From the NCBI GenBank assembly GCA_009773565.1, contig WSXY01000006.1, positions 38,728 through 102,727 of the forward strand: a DNA stretch of 64,000 nucleotides, written 5' to 3'. The stretch comes from Actinomycetota bacterium. Lineage in GTDB: Bacteria; Actinomycetota; Coriobacteriia; Anaerosomatales; Anaerosomataceae. Below are positions 32,121-40,561 of this stretch, in pieces. A program made the position numbers and the translations under genes. The notes under the pieces were generated by a model, which worked only from the letters and a program-made list of their open reading frames with translations, ran no database searches and was not told the DNA's origin. Every line of letters begins with the position of its first letter. Position 1 is the stretch's first letter.

Positions 32121-33218
32121 TCAGCCAAGGCGAACAGGCATGAGCAGATAGGTGAACTCTTCTCCTGTTTCGTTCTTGAGAACTCCCGGCTTCAGTGGGC
32201 TCACGATCTCGAGCGCTATCTTGTCTCCCTCTGAGACAGATATCCCGTCCATGAGATATGCGTGATTGAATGCCATTTCGACATCTTCGCCAGTTACCTC
32301 GATCTCGAGGGACTCTACGGCTTCGCCGATATCTTGTGTCTGCGCTGAAAGCGTCAGAAGCCTGTCTTCGACGGCCACCTTGAGCCTAAGGGGCGCGCTG
32401 TGTTGGGCCATCAAGGAGACTCTCTTCACAGCTTCCATGAACTCTTGCCTACCAAGCGTGATCCGGGTCTGCTGGTCTTTTGGAATCAGCTGGCGATAGT
32501 TGGGGAACGCCCCTTCGATTCTCCGGGATATGAATGTCGTGCTCCCGAACGAGAAGATGACCTGGTTCTCTGAGACGCCTATCTTCACCGTTTCAGAAGA
32601 TGCTGCGAGCCGGGCGACATCTTCGATCGCGCGTCCCGGGACAACGGCTTCGAGAGTCCCTGTAATTCCTTCAACAGGTACTTCTCGAACACAGAGCCGA
32701 TATGAGTCTGTCGCAACCATGCGAAGGATTCCCTCTTCCACCACCACGAGCACACCTGTGAGGATTGGGCGTGTTTCGTCGCGGCTTACAGCCCTGGATA
32801 CCTGATGGACAACACCAGCGAACACATCTGCCGGCAAAGTGATCGTATTAGCGGGCACGACGTCAGGGAACTTCGGAAAATCCTCTGCTGACAAGGTCTT
32901 TACGGTGAAGGATGACTGACCGCAGGAAATGGTCGCTCCGCCTTGAACCGTCTCGATCGAAACAGCGGCCTCAGGCAAGCTTCTGACGATGTCAGTGATC
33001 AGCTTTCCGGGAACAACGACGCTCCCCGCTTCTTCAGTTCGGGCTTTTGAGGCCGTTTTGATTGATATCTCGAGGTCGGTTGAATTCAAACCAAGCTCGT
33101 TGTTCTGTGCTGAAAGCAGAACTCCCGAAAGAATAGGAAGCGTGGTCCTCGACGAAAGGCCTTTCGAAACAATCGAAAGGGTTTCAAGCAACTCGGCACG
33201 CGCTATAGAGACCTTCAT
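32121..33218 (-). CDS. dnaN: DNA polymerase III beta sliding clamp
   Basis: 365 aa, usual length. Three successive clamp folds; begins MKVSIARAELLETLSIVSKG and ends with the conserved hydrophobic-pocket tail YLLMPVRLG. ATG at 33218 has an AAAGGAATAGGA RBS. Downstream of dnaA across a 217-bp spacer holding DnaA boxes and the DnaA-trio, so its promoter probably sits in origin DNA. Confidence 0.98.
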   Translation of the reverse strand: MKVSIARAELLETLSIVSKGLSSRTTLPILSGVLLSAQNNELGLNSTDLEISIKTASKARTEEAGSVVVPGKLITDIVRSLPEAAVSIETVQGGATISCGQSSFTVKTLSAEDFPKFPDVVPANTITLPADVFAGVVHQVSRAVSRDETRPILTGVLVVVEEGILRMVATDSYRLCVREVPVEGITGTLEAVVPGRAIEDVARLAASSETVKIGVSENQVIFSFGSTTFISRRIEGAFPNYRQLIPKDQQTRITLGRQEFMEAVKRVSLMAQHSAPLRLKVAVEDRLLTLSAQTQDIGEAVESLEIEVTGEDVEMAFNHAYLMDGISVSEGDKIALEIVSPLKPGVLKNETGEEFTYLLMPVRLG

Positions 33219-33435
33219 TCCTATTCCTTTCTAGATATCAATTTCACAGTAGTAGTAATAGATGCTGTGGACAGTGGGGATAACACCCCTCTGCGCACGT
33301 TGTTGCCGGTGTATCCATTGTTGATGCTCCTGTGCATTAACTGCTCTCGCTATACACAGTATTCACAGGCCTTGAAATCTATCCACAAGAAGAGCCTGTT
33401 GTACCCACCTTATCCCCACACCATCCACAAGGTTG
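33219..33435. other. oriC unwinding segment between dnaA and dnaN
   Basis: Non-coding spacer with DnaA boxes: tgtggacag (33266-33274) and tggggataa (33275-33283) directly abutting, ctatccaca (33379-33387), ttatcccca (33410-33418) and catccacaa (33422-33430). Preceding the tandem pair is a run of TAG/TAA trinucleotides and a comparatively AT-rich stretch (33225-33250). Order AT-rich, trio, tandem boxes matches the basal unwinding system defined in Bacillus subtilis. Confidence 0.8.
33250..33261 (+). promoter_or_regulatory. DnaA-trio element
   Basis: Four consecutive trinucleotides TAG-TAG-TAA-TAG, separated by 4 nt from the tandem DnaA boxes at 33266-33283. In B. subtilis such repeats guide DnaA oligomers onto a single strand to open the duplex. 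Orientation relative to the boxes is as in that system. Confidence 0.65.
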
Positions 33436-34824
33436 TTAGCTTCTCTGTTTCACCAGGTTTGTGAGTGTTTGAATCTGGTTGTAGACCTCTCTTTGAGCGT
33501 TGAGCAACTTCTGAATCTTCGCAGTCGCGTGCATGACCGTGGTGTGATCGCGACCACCGAACTCAGCCCCGATTCTCGGCAAGGAAAGGTCAGTAAGCTC
33601 GCGCGCGAGATACATAGCTACCTGGCGAGGATAGACAATCGACTGAGACCTCTTGTTTCCCACCAGGTCGTTCTTTGCGATTCCATAGAACTTACAGACC
33701 TCTTGCTGAATCGTCGAGACGGTAATGGGTTTTATCGACCGCTCCGGGAAGATGTCCTTAAGAACACTCCGTGCCAGATCAAGATCAATGGTGTGCCTTG
33801 TGAGCGAACTAAAAGCAACGATCCGGATGAGTGCTCCCTCGAGCTCCCTGATGTTCGAAGAGATCCTGTCGGCGATAAAGGAGAGTATCTCGTCGGGAAC
33901 TGCGAGACCCTCTGCTTCAACCTTCCGGCGAAGAATGGCGATTCGGGTTTCCAGCTCAGGAGGCTGGATATCAGTGATCAAACCCATTTCAAACCTGCTT
34001 CTCAGGCGATCCTCAAGACTACCAATGTCTTTTGGAGGACCGTCTGATGACAAGACGATCTGCTTCCCTGCCTGCTGGAGTGTGTTGAAGGTATGGAAGA
34101 ACTCCTCCTGGGTTTGTTCTTTACCGGCGAGGAACTGTATGTCGTCAACAAGAAGTACGTCGTTTGTCCGGTACTGACGGCGGAAACCATCGATTCGGCT
34201 CTTGTCCCTATCGCCGATAGAGTTGATGAAGTCATTTGTGAACTGTTCACTCGAGACGTACTTCACCTTCATATGCGGGAAGCTCATCTTCACGTAGTGG
34301 CCGATCGATTGAAGCAGGTGTGTCTTACCCAGCCCGACCCCGCCGTAGATGAAGAGGGGGTTGTATGCGCCCCCAGGGGTTTCGGCAACAGCAAGTGCTG
34401 CGTGGTACGCGAATTGATTCGAGGTCCCCATAACAAACGACTCAAACGTGTACTTCGGGTTGAAGTCACCCTCGCTCGCTTCTCGGACTCGCTTCTGTTC
34501 AACCTCTTCAAGGTCGGGCATCCCACGCGTCTCGCTTACGACGGGGCTCTCTATCACGACGGAACCATCGACGCCAACCCGGAATGAAACAGACATAGGG
34601 CGACCAAGGACCTGGGCTAAAGCGGAGGCGAGCAGACCGGAGTACCGCGACTCAAGCCAATCTCGCGCGAACTCGTTCTGGACCGAGACAACAAGCATGT
34701 CGTCGATAACCCCAAGGGGTGATGTGTTTTCAAACCACGTCTTAAACGTCGGCGTGTTGAGCTCTAAGCGAACAACATCAAGCGTGTCCGCCCACATCTG
34801 TTGTACATCCTGTACTTCTGGCAC
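33436..34824 (-). CDS. dnaA: Chromosomal replication initiator DnaA
   Basis: 462 aa, GTG start with GGGGGCGAAC upstream. Domain I about 1-85 (WADTLDVVRLELNTPTFKTWF), short linker, AAA+ domain from about 125 with Walker A YGGVGLGKTHLL, Walker B VLLVDDIQFLAGKEQTQEEFF and sensor motif, and C-terminal DNA-binding domain IV with GAEFGGRDHTTVMHA. Flanked by DnaA-box clusters on both sides, implying autoregulation and a bipartite origin. An ATPase-HTH gene ends 13 bp upstream on the same strand. Confidence 0.98.
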   Translation of the reverse strand: MPEVQDVQQMWADTLDVVRLELNTPTFKTWFENTSPLGVIDDMLVVSVQNEFARDWLESRYSGLLASALAQVLGRPMSVSFRVGVDGSVVIESPVVSETRGMPDLEEVEQKRVREASEGDFNPKYTFESFVMGTSNQFAYHAALAVAETPGGAYNPLFIYGGVGLGKTHLLQSIGHYVKMSFPHMKVKYVSSEQFTNDFINSIGDRDKSRIDGFRRQYRTNDVLLVDDIQFLAGKEQTQEEFFHTFNTLQQAGKQIVLSSDGPPKDIGSLEDRLRSRFEMGLITDIQPPELETRIAILRRKVEAEGLAVPDEILSFIADRISSNIRELEGALIRIVAFSSLTRHTIDLDLARSVLKDIFPERSIKPITVSTIQQEVCKFYGIAKNDLVGNKRSQSIVYPRQVAMYLARELTDLSLPRIGAEFGGRDHTTVMHATAKIQKLLNAQREVYNQIQTLTNLVKQRS

Positions 34825-34837
34825 GTTCGCCCCCGGC

Positions 34838-35671
34838 CTAAGAGTTGAAGAGCTGATCGAGTGAGCTGACGCCGGCCGGCGTCAAGACACGTTTGCCTGT
34901 TTCGTCGGAATGGATGAGTCCACAGTCTTCAAGTGAAGCAAGATCGCGGTACGCGGTGGACAAGCCGACACCCAGCTCACGCGAGACCACCGTTGGACCC
35001 ACCGCTCCAAGCTCGATAACCAACGACAAGACCTGCTTCTGGCGAGTGGTCAATCGTTGTCCACCCTGGAGTCCCGCCGTCGTGGTTGTTGCATTCTCTG
35101 GTTCGGGCGCGGGGGCGGGGTCGACTTTGATCGTGACCACCGTGCCTCGCCCGAGGTTGTCCTCTACCACGATCGTCCCACCGGAGAAGGTCAGGCACTC
35201 GCGAGCTACCGGTAGTCCGGAGCCGACTCCCTTGATGACACACTTCATTTCTTCAGTCGCGGTTGAGAAGCCGGGAAGGAAGACGCGGTCCTTGTCTGCG
35301 ATCCCGGGCCCCTGATCCGCAAAACGAACAGTCGCGCCGCTATCAAGAATCGTCACAACCACCTCGTGAAAGCGAGCATGGATCAGGTTCTCGACAACCT
35401 CCCGGATCACCACATATGGAAGGGCGCCGCCGGCCTCGTGTGAGAGCTGATAGGTTCGAGAAGCAAGCGCCTCGATGAAAGAGCGAGCATCGTGGCCGCT
35501 AACCTCTTCAACTCGAGGTGCTGCAGTGAGGGCGTCGTACACCGCGATCCGGGCGAATGACGTACGCGCGGGAGGGGTGCCGCTCTCGTCAGTATATGAG
35601 GCTGCGCGGTCGGACGCGCCTAGAGCTGAGACGGGGAGCCCCTTGGTTTCGCCCGCATAGAACGACTTCAT
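34838..35671 (-). CDS. GHKL ATPase-winged HTH protein directly upstream of dnaA
   Basis: 277 aa from ATG 35671 (GGGGGGATTC RBS); an earlier in-frame ATG at 35770 lies in DnaA-box DNA and is unlikely. The central region is an anti-sigma/RsbW-like GHKL ATPase: N box VIREVVENLIHA, G1 DQGPGIADKD, G2-like GVGSGLPVAREC. After a Pro/Glu linker, residues about 205-277 form a winged helix (LTTRQKQVLSLVIELGAVG, then VSRELGVGLSTAYRDLASLEDCGLI). It sits 13 bp before dnaA in the same direction, so it is probably co-transcribed with the initiator. A nucleotide-responsive regulator is inferred; no target is known. Confidence 0.82.
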   Translation of the reverse strand: MKSFYAGETKGLPVSALGASDRAASYTDESGTPPARTSFARIAVYDALTAAPRVEEVSGHDARSFIEALASRTYQLSHEAGGALPYVVIREVVENLIHARFHEVVVTILDSGATVRFADQGPGIADKDRVFLPGFSTATEEMKCVIKGVGSGLPVARECLTFSGGTIVVEDNLGRGTVVTIKVDPAPAPEPENATTTTAGLQGGQRLTTRQKQVLSLVIELGAVGPTVVSRELGVGLSTAYRDLASLEDCGLIHSDETGKRVLTPAGVSSLDQLFNS

Positions 35672-36306
35672 GAATCCCCCCAACTGACGCTTCCACAGAC
35701 TTATCAACAGAAGGGCTCCGAGGCCCTGAACATTAACGCGCAGATGGTGACCGTATCCACAAGGCTCCACTGCAACTGGAGCCGACTGCTCTGAAAGCGA
35801 TCTACCTGGTCTTTTGCGGTTCTATCCACAACACTTTCCACAATTGTGGAAAACTACTGACGCCAACCCACTCGATATTCACAGAACGCCCAGGTGGCGC
35901 CCCATCTTGCCCCGATATGCCCTTTTCACTTCCACTCACTTGCCGTCGATGTCACCAGTATTGTGGACAGGGTGGTCATCGGCAGCTAGATCACCGGAAG
36001 GGGTTGTGGAAAAAGCGGACACGTGTTCGGTCGAGTCACCAACCATACAACGCATAGGCCCATTATCAGGGCATTTTCAAGGTCACAGAGGCTTTTTGAG
36101 CCCCCGGGAGAACAGCGCCGATTCTAACAGAGGCCCAGTGCTCCAACAACGCGCTGGCCGGAGTTATCCACAGGCTCAACAAACGTAAATCAAGGGTTTT
36201 CCACATTATCCACAGATTTCAGACTTTCTTTACACGGCCGACTTGGAAGCGCTCGGCGCAGGGGTGGAAGCCCGTTGAAAATGCCGAAGCTGTGTGGATA
36301 GTGCGT
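35672..36306. other. DnaA-box cluster of oriC upstream of dnaA operon
   Basis: Non-coding DNA between the dnaA operon and the rpmH promoter, rich in DnaA boxes: gtatccaca (35753-35761), ctatccaca (35822-35830), an 18-bp perfect palindrome tttccacaattgtggaaa (35835-35852) made of two boxes, tgtggacag (35962-35970), ttgtggaaa (36004-36012), consensus ttatccaca at 36164-36172 and 36206-36214, tttccacat (36198-36206) and tgtggatag (36293-36301). With the cluster beyond dnaA it forms a bipartite origin. No gene is seen here. Confidence 0.88.
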
Positions 36307-36336
36307 TTGACACCTGTCGCAGGCGGTCGGTATAAT
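36307..36336 (+). promoter_or_regulatory. Strong sigma-70-type promoter of rpmH
   Basis: Perfect TTGACA (36307-36312), 18-bp spacer, perfect TATAAT (36331-36336), 54 bp upstream of the rpmH start. A DnaA box (36293-36301) ends 5 bp before the -35, so DnaA binding could modulate it. Confidence 0.88.
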
Positions 36337-36390
36337 CGCTCGGCTTAGCGTCCGGGCTAGACTCGGGCGTCCCGAACGGAGGATATACAC

Positions 36391-36534
36391 GTGAAGCGCA
36401 CATACCAACCAAACAACCGGAAGCGCGCCAAGACGCACGGATTCCGGATTCGCATGTCGACCAAGGGTGGTCGGGCAGTCATCGCAGCACGCAGGCGTAA
36501 GGGCCGCAAGGTTCTCACTCCGAGCGCGGCGTAG
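36391..36534 (+). CDS. rpmH: 50S ribosomal protein L34
   Basis: 47 aa: starts [20 protein letters not shown] and ends [11 protein letters not shown], with the family motif of basic residues throughout. GTG start follows ACGGAGGA at about 8 nt. Small size and GTG start make it easy to miss. First gene of the rpmH-rnpA-yidD-yidC-jag run diverging from dnaA. Confidence 0.97.
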   Translation: MKRTYQPNNRKRAKTHGFRIRMSTKGGRAVIAARRRKGRKVLTPSAA

Positions 36535-36565
36535 CATACCTCACGGGCTCCGGCCCGCGGTTCTC

Positions 36566-36898
36566 ATGCGTACGATCAAGGCCTCGGCCGACATCGAGAG
36601 ACTCTTCGCCGAAGGAAAGCGCGGCAGTAGTCCTCTTGTCATGGTGTTGACGAGCCCAACTCAAACATCACGCGACCCTCACGGTCGCGTGATGTTTGTT
36701 GCTGGTAAGAAGCTTGGCGGGGCGGTTTGGCGCAACCGGGCCAAACGAGTTCTTCGCGCCGCATGTGTTCGGGCCGGCGGTCCCTGGATCGGCTCAGACA
36801 CGGCCCTCATGGCCCGTCACGGGATAACGACGGCGTCCCCGGCTGCCATCGACGAGAGTCTTCGCGCGGCCCTCAGGAAGGCCGGAGTGACGTCGTGA
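36566..36898 (+). CDS. rnpA: Ribonuclease P protein component
   Basis: 110 aa from ATG 36566; the open frame extends upstream into rpmH but only this start gives the family beginning ([20 protein letters not shown]). The RNR-type RNA-binding motif is [12 protein letters not shown], preceded by [13 protein letters not shown]. It binds RNase P RNA and matures tRNA 5' ends. RBS is weak, suggesting translational coupling with rpmH. The end overlaps yidD by 4 bp. Confidence 0.95.
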   Translation: MRTIKASADIERLFAEGKRGSSPLVMVLTSPTQTSRDPHGRVMFVAGKKLGGAVWRNRAKRVLRAACVRAGGPWIGSDTALMARHGITTASPAAIDESLRAALRKAGVTS

Positions 36899-37113
36899 AG
36901 CTTGTGCGACAACTCCTCATCCTCCCCATCAGGGCCTATCAGAAGCTGATCTCTCCCCTCTTGCCACCGTCGTGCCGATTCACACCCACGTGCTCTCACT
37001 ACGCCATCGTCGCCATTGAGCGACACGGGGCCCTTAAGGGTGGTTGGATGGCGCTCAAGCGCATCGGTCGGTGCCATCCCTGGAGTCCCGGGGGCTATGA
37101 CCCTGTGCCGTAA
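36895..37113 (+). CDS. yidD: Membrane protein insertion efficiency factor YidD
   Basis: 72 aa from GTG 36895, overlapping the rnpA stop (GTGA). Conserved signature: [24 protein letters not shown] with the paired Cys, then RHGALKGGW and [15 protein letters not shown]. Amphipathic helix at the N-terminus. Helps insert membrane proteins, with YidC. Confidence 0.95.
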   Translation: MKLVRQLLILPIRAYQKLISPLLPPSCRFTPTCSHYAIVAIERHGALKGGWMALKRIGRCHPWSPGGYDPVP

Positions 37114-37250
37114 CTCTTGGCGCGGGGGTTCCTTATATGTACGCGCGTGTGGTAGATAGAAGAATGGAATACGACGACCCCCGGATGCTCCGGAGTGGAA
37201 CCACACGATTATCCTGAGGCTTTTTGCCCGACTGAGGAGGTAGCCCCCAC

Positions 37251-38000
37251 GTGTTCGACATGATCATGAAGGCACTTTTTGATGTACTGAACTTCTTCTA
37301 TGGCTGGGTACACGACTATGGCTTCGCAATCATCTTGCTTACGGTTGCGATGAGGGTCGTGTTGCTTCCGCTGACCATCAAGCAGACGAAGTCGCAGTTC
37401 GAGCTTCAGCGGATCCAACCGAAGATCAAGCAGCTACAGGCCAAGTACAAGAACGACAAAGAGAAGCTCCAGGAGGAGACGCTCAAGTTCTACCAGGAGA
37501 ACAAGGTCAACCCGCTGGGTGGCTGTCTCCCCCTCATCCTCCAAATGCCGATCTTCTTTGCGCTCTTCAGGGTACTCGGGACCACAACCAAGAAGATCGC
37601 AGGCAAGAACACGATCATTCCAGGACTCCTCCTCGCGGCTATCGCTGCCATGCCGGCCGCCCAGGCCGAGGCGGCTAAGCGCTTCTGGATAATTCTTCCA
37701 GACATTACCAAGACGCCGGCGAATATGTACGAGGCGGGTGGCATTCTAGCCGTCCTCCCCTACGCGATCCTCGTCGTCCTCTTCGGTTTGAGTATCTACA
37801 TCCCGCAGATGATGCAGCCGAATGTTGAGAAGACGCAGAAGCAGATGGCGCTCTATATGTCTCTTATGATGCTCTGGTTCGGGTGGATATCGCCCGCCGG
37901 GGTTCTGATCTACTGGGTGACCTCGAGTCTTCTCCAGGTGGGCCAGCAGGCAATCATGCAGAAGATGTACGCCAATCCCGAGGGGGAAGCGAGCAAATGA
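37251..38000 (+). CDS. yidC: Membrane protein insertase YidC (Oxa1 family)
   Basis: 249 aa, the short Gram-positive form without the large periplasmic domain. Starts GTG 37251 with AGGAGG 10 nt upstream. TM1 includes FAIILLTVAMRVVLLPLTIKQ with the conserved hydrophilic-groove Arg (AMRVVLLP). A coiled-coil cytoplasmic loop (QPKIKQLQAKYKNDKEKLQEE) and later TM helices (LGGCLPLILQMPIFFALFRVL, PYAILVVLFGLSIYI) follow. The stop overlaps the jag start (ATGA). Confidence 0.96.
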   Translation: MFDMIMKALFDVLNFFYGWVHDYGFAIILLTVAMRVVLLPLTIKQTKSQFELQRIQPKIKQLQAKYKNDKEKLQEETLKFYQENKVNPLGGCLPLILQMPIFFALFRVLGTTTKKIAGKNTIIPGLLLAAIAAMPAAQAEAAKRFWIILPDITKTPANMYEAGGILAVLPYAILVVLFGLSIYIPQMMQPNVEKTQKQMALYMSLMMLWFGWISPAGVLIYWVTSSLLQVGQQAIMQKMYANPEGEASK

Positions 38001-38707
38001 TCAACGAAATCATCAAGGAAGGACCCTCTGTAGCAGAGGCGCTGGATTTCGCCCTGGAAGAGATGGGCGTCCAGCAAGACGCGGTACAGTACGAGGTGCT
38101 CGATGAGGGCGGCCGCGGATTCTTTGGCGCCGGGAAGCCCGCTAGTGTTCGTGTGTGGTTGAAGCCTGGCGAAGTCGCACGCGTATCGGCACAGCTGGCT
38201 GAGCCGGCCGACATTGTCCTTGAGGAAGAAGAGGCGCCGCTGACAGACGAAGAGCTCGACAAGATCGCAGACGAAGCGGTCGGCGTCGTGAACAGCGTCT
38301 TGGCCACCCTCGGCATTCAATCAGAGATCGAGGAGTACGAAGGGGACGACAACGAAATCATCCTCGACATCGTCGGCGATGACCTTGGCGTCCTGATCGG
38401 CAGGCATGGAAAGACCCTGGATGCACTGCAGGTCCTGGTAGCAGCGATGACCAATCGCCGCATCGGTCGTCGATTCCCGGTGGTCGTAGACGTGTCCGGC
38501 TATCGTTACCGGCGCAAGGTCAAGCTCGAAGAGATCGCACGCCGAGCTGCGGACCGCGTTGTTCGTCAGGGACGACCCGTAGAGCTTCGGCCTATGACGA
38601 GCTTTGAGCGCAAGGCAGTTCACGTCGCTCTCCGGAATGACCGCAGGGTCACCACGGCGAGCGAGGGCGACGAGCCTTATCGCCAGGTGGTAGTGCATCC
38701 GAAGTAA
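37997..38707 (+). CDS. jag: Jag/KhpB RNA-binding protein (KH-R3H)
   Basis: 236 aa from ATG 37997. N-terminal Jag domain (EGPSVAEALDFALEEMGVQQ, then GGRGFFGAGKPASVRV), acidic linker, type-II KH domain (DIVGDDLGVLIGRHGKTLDALQVL, GRHGK in the GXXG position) and R3H domain (RPMTSFERKAVHVALRND). RNA chaperone-like regulator conserved downstream of yidC; affects cell division and elongation in Gram-positives. Confidence 0.95.
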   Translation: MINEIIKEGPSVAEALDFALEEMGVQQDAVQYEVLDEGGRGFFGAGKPASVRVWLKPGEVARVSAQLAEPADIVLEEEEAPLTDEELDKIADEAVGVVNSVLATLGIQSEIEEYEGDDNEIILDIVGDDLGVLIGRHGKTLDALQVLVAAMTNRRIGRRFPVVVDVSGYRYRRKVKLEEIARRAADRVVRQGRPVELRPMTSFERKAVHVALRNDRRVTTASEGDEPYRQVVVHPK

Positions 38708-38730
38708 CTTCAGCAGTACGCTTGATTCAG

Positions 38731-38760
38731 AAGACGGGCGCCCAATCGGGCGCTCGTCTT
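38731..38760 (+). terminator. Terminator after jag
   Basis: 13-bp stem aagacgggcgccc (38731-38743) with gggcgctcgtctt (38748-38760), one G-T wobble, loop aatc, then gtttgtg. It ends the rpmH-to-jag transcript. Confidence 0.85.
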
Positions 38761-38867
38761 GTTTGTGATAGCGAGGCCAGACGCCCAAGGCTTCGGAGCG
38801 GACTTCCGACCAAAACCCATGACCCAAAGGTTCGGGACGGATATCCAGGAAACCCCCTGAAGTCGGA

Positions 38868-38883
38868 TGTTTCACGTGAAACA
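38868..38883. promoter_or_regulatory. parS site 1
   Basis: Exact 16-bp palindrome tgtttcacgtgaaaca, the widely conserved ParB-binding site. It is 54 bp upstream of the second copy and about 0.9 kb from parA. Confidence 0.97.
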
Positions 38884-38932
38884 TAAGGAGACCGGGTCCG
38901 GCCGACTCTAGTATGTTCGCCGACAATGTCGC

Positions 38933-39700
38933 ATGATGTTTCACGTGAAACACTTCGCAGACAACCATGAGGCCACAGTCGTGCCCATAGCCGCGCTGGA
39001 TGTACAACGCTGCTTGCAGGACGTAGGGGCCGCAGCCAGCCTCGAGCAGGCAACCCTTCTCTCCAGGCACGCGCAGCTGGTAACAGAGGTCAATCAACAG
39101 TTCAATCTCACCAGGGTCACATCCCCTGAGGAAGTCCTCCGGCTACATATTGCGGATTCGGCCACCGCGCTCCCCTTTGTCGAAGCAGCAGCTGACGGCG
39201 TTGTCGTCGATATCGGCTCGGGAGCAGGGTATCCGGGTGTCGTGCTAGCCGTGCTTTCCGATCGTAGGTTCGTTCTGGTGGAGTCTGTGTCGAAGAAGGC
39301 CAACTTCCTGAGATCTGTGGTTACAGAACTCAAACTGAACGCAGAGGTTCACGACGTTAGAGCCGAGGAGCTCGCCTTGGCGGCGCCGGGAACCTACTCA
39401 TGCGTGATTGCGCGAGCCGTTTCGGCACTTCCCTCGCTCGTAGAGCTTGCCTCTCCCCTTTTGGCCATCGGAGGCCGTCTGGTCTGCATGAAGGCCAAAC
39501 TTGACGTCGAAGAGCTGGACAGCGGGGAGTTTGCCGCGGGTCAATGCGGCATGCGGCTTCTCGAGAACCATCGCTTTGAGCTTCCAGGTGGTGAAACGAG
39601 ATCCATCGTTGTCTACGAGCGACGAGGCAGAGTGCGTGAGAAGCTCCCTCGACGTTCTGGTATGGCTCAGCGGCATCCGTTGAGCCGGGCTTCCGAATGA
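38933..39700 (+). CDS. rsmG: 16S rRNA (guanine527-N7)-methyltransferase RsmG (GidB)
   Basis: 255 aa if started at ATG 38933 (or 38936). Class I SAM methyltransferase: motif I VVDIGSGAGYPGVVLA, then FVLVESVSKKANFLR and VIARAVSALPSLVELASPLL. Modifies G527 of 16S rRNA; loss gives low-level streptomycin resistance in many bacteria. The first residues MMFHVKH are encoded by parS site 2, so either the gene evolved to translate parS or the true start is further in; no good RBS precedes the ATG pair. Confidence 0.93.
   Translation: MMFHVKHFADNHEATVVPIAALDVQRCLQDVGAAASLEQATLLSRHAQLVTEVNQQFNLTRVTSPEEVLRLHIADSATALPFVEAAADGVVVDIGSGAGYPGVVLAVLSDRRFVLVESVSKKANFLRSVVTELKLNAEVHDVRAEELALAAPGTYSCVIARAVSALPSLVELASPLLAIGGRLVCMKAKLDVEELDSGEFAAGQCGMRLLENHRFELPGGETRSIVVYERRGRVREKLPRRSGMAQRHPLSRASE
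38937..38952. promoter_or_regulatory. parS site 2, overlapping rsmG start
   Basis: A second exact tgtttcacgtgaaaca. It overlaps the ATG at 38936 and encodes FHVKH of RsmG. Confidence 0.97.
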
Positions 39701-39751
39701 AGACGCCATAGCCTATACTTCGGGGCGTGGTGTCCTGTGGGAGGAGGAAGT

Positions 39752-40561
39752 GTGGTTGAAATGCCCGCGACCGGTGTAGCCGCGGATTCGTCGACCGGAA
39801 GGGCGCGAGTTCTGGCGGTGGTCAACCAGAAGGGCGGCGTCGGCAAGAGCACAACGGCCGTCAACCTCGTTGCCTGCCTCGGAGAGGCTGGTAAGAAGGT
39901 CCTTCTTATCGATCTCGATCCCCAGGGAAACGCTACTTCTGGCTACGGACTCAATAGGAATCAGCGCGACCAGTGCGTCTACAATGCGCTTCTCTCCGAT
40001 ACCCCCATAGCGGAACTCATAGAGCCGGTACAAGTTGAGGGAGTGTTTGTTGTACCCGCTACGATCCAACTTGCCGGAGCCGAAATCGAGTTGGTTTCAA
40101 GCTTTAGCCGCGAAACCAAGCTCAAGGGCGTCATCGAGCCGATCCTCGGCGACTTCGATTTTGTAGTCATCGACTGCCCTCCGTCACTTGGATTGCTTAC
40201 GGTCAACGCACTCACGGCGGCAAATGGCGTAATCATCCCTGTTCAGTGTGAGTACTACGCGCTGGAGGGCCTCACAAAGCTTCTCGAGAGTTTTAAGCTG
40301 GTCAAGACTCATCTCAACCCGGAGCTCGAGGTCTTTGGCGTGCTGATGACCATGTATGACGCCCGGACTCGCCTGTCACAGCAGGTTGTCGAGGAAGTTA
40401 AGGATTTCTTTGACGCGACGGTCTTTGACACCGTCATCCCCCGCAGCGTTCGGCTTTCTGAAGCGCCAAGCTTTGGACAGCCCATTACTATGTATGATTC
40501 TGGCGGTCGCGGAGCGGCGGCCTATCGGAGCCTAGCTAAGGAAGTGATCAGCCGTGACTAA
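39752..40561 (+). CDS. parA: Chromosome partitioning ATPase ParA (Soj)
   Basis: 269 aa from GTG 39752, with ggaggagga just upstream; ATG 39761 is an alternative. Deviant Walker A VVNQKGGVGKSTTAVNL with signature Lys, A' motif LLIDLDPQGNATSGYG, Walker B FVVIDCPPSLGLLT. Binds DNA non-specifically as an ATP dimer and drives origin segregation with ParB. Overlaps parB by 8 bp. Confidence 0.97.
   Translation: MVEMPATGVAADSSTGRARVLAVVNQKGGVGKSTTAVNLVACLGEAGKKVLLIDLDPQGNATSGYGLNRNQRDQCVYNALLSDTPIAELIEPVQVEGVFVVPATIQLAGAEIELVSSFSRETKLKGVIEPILGDFDFVVIDCPPSLGLLTVNALTAANGVIIPVQCEYYALEGLTKLLESFKLVKTHLNPELEVFGVLMTMYDARTRLSQQVVEEVKDFFDATVFDTVIPRSVRLSEAPSFGQPITMYDSGGRGAAAYRSLAKEVISRD

Noticed and set aside
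38821..39000. Minus-strand frames containing MFHVKHP
   Set aside because: They only translate the palindromic parS sites.
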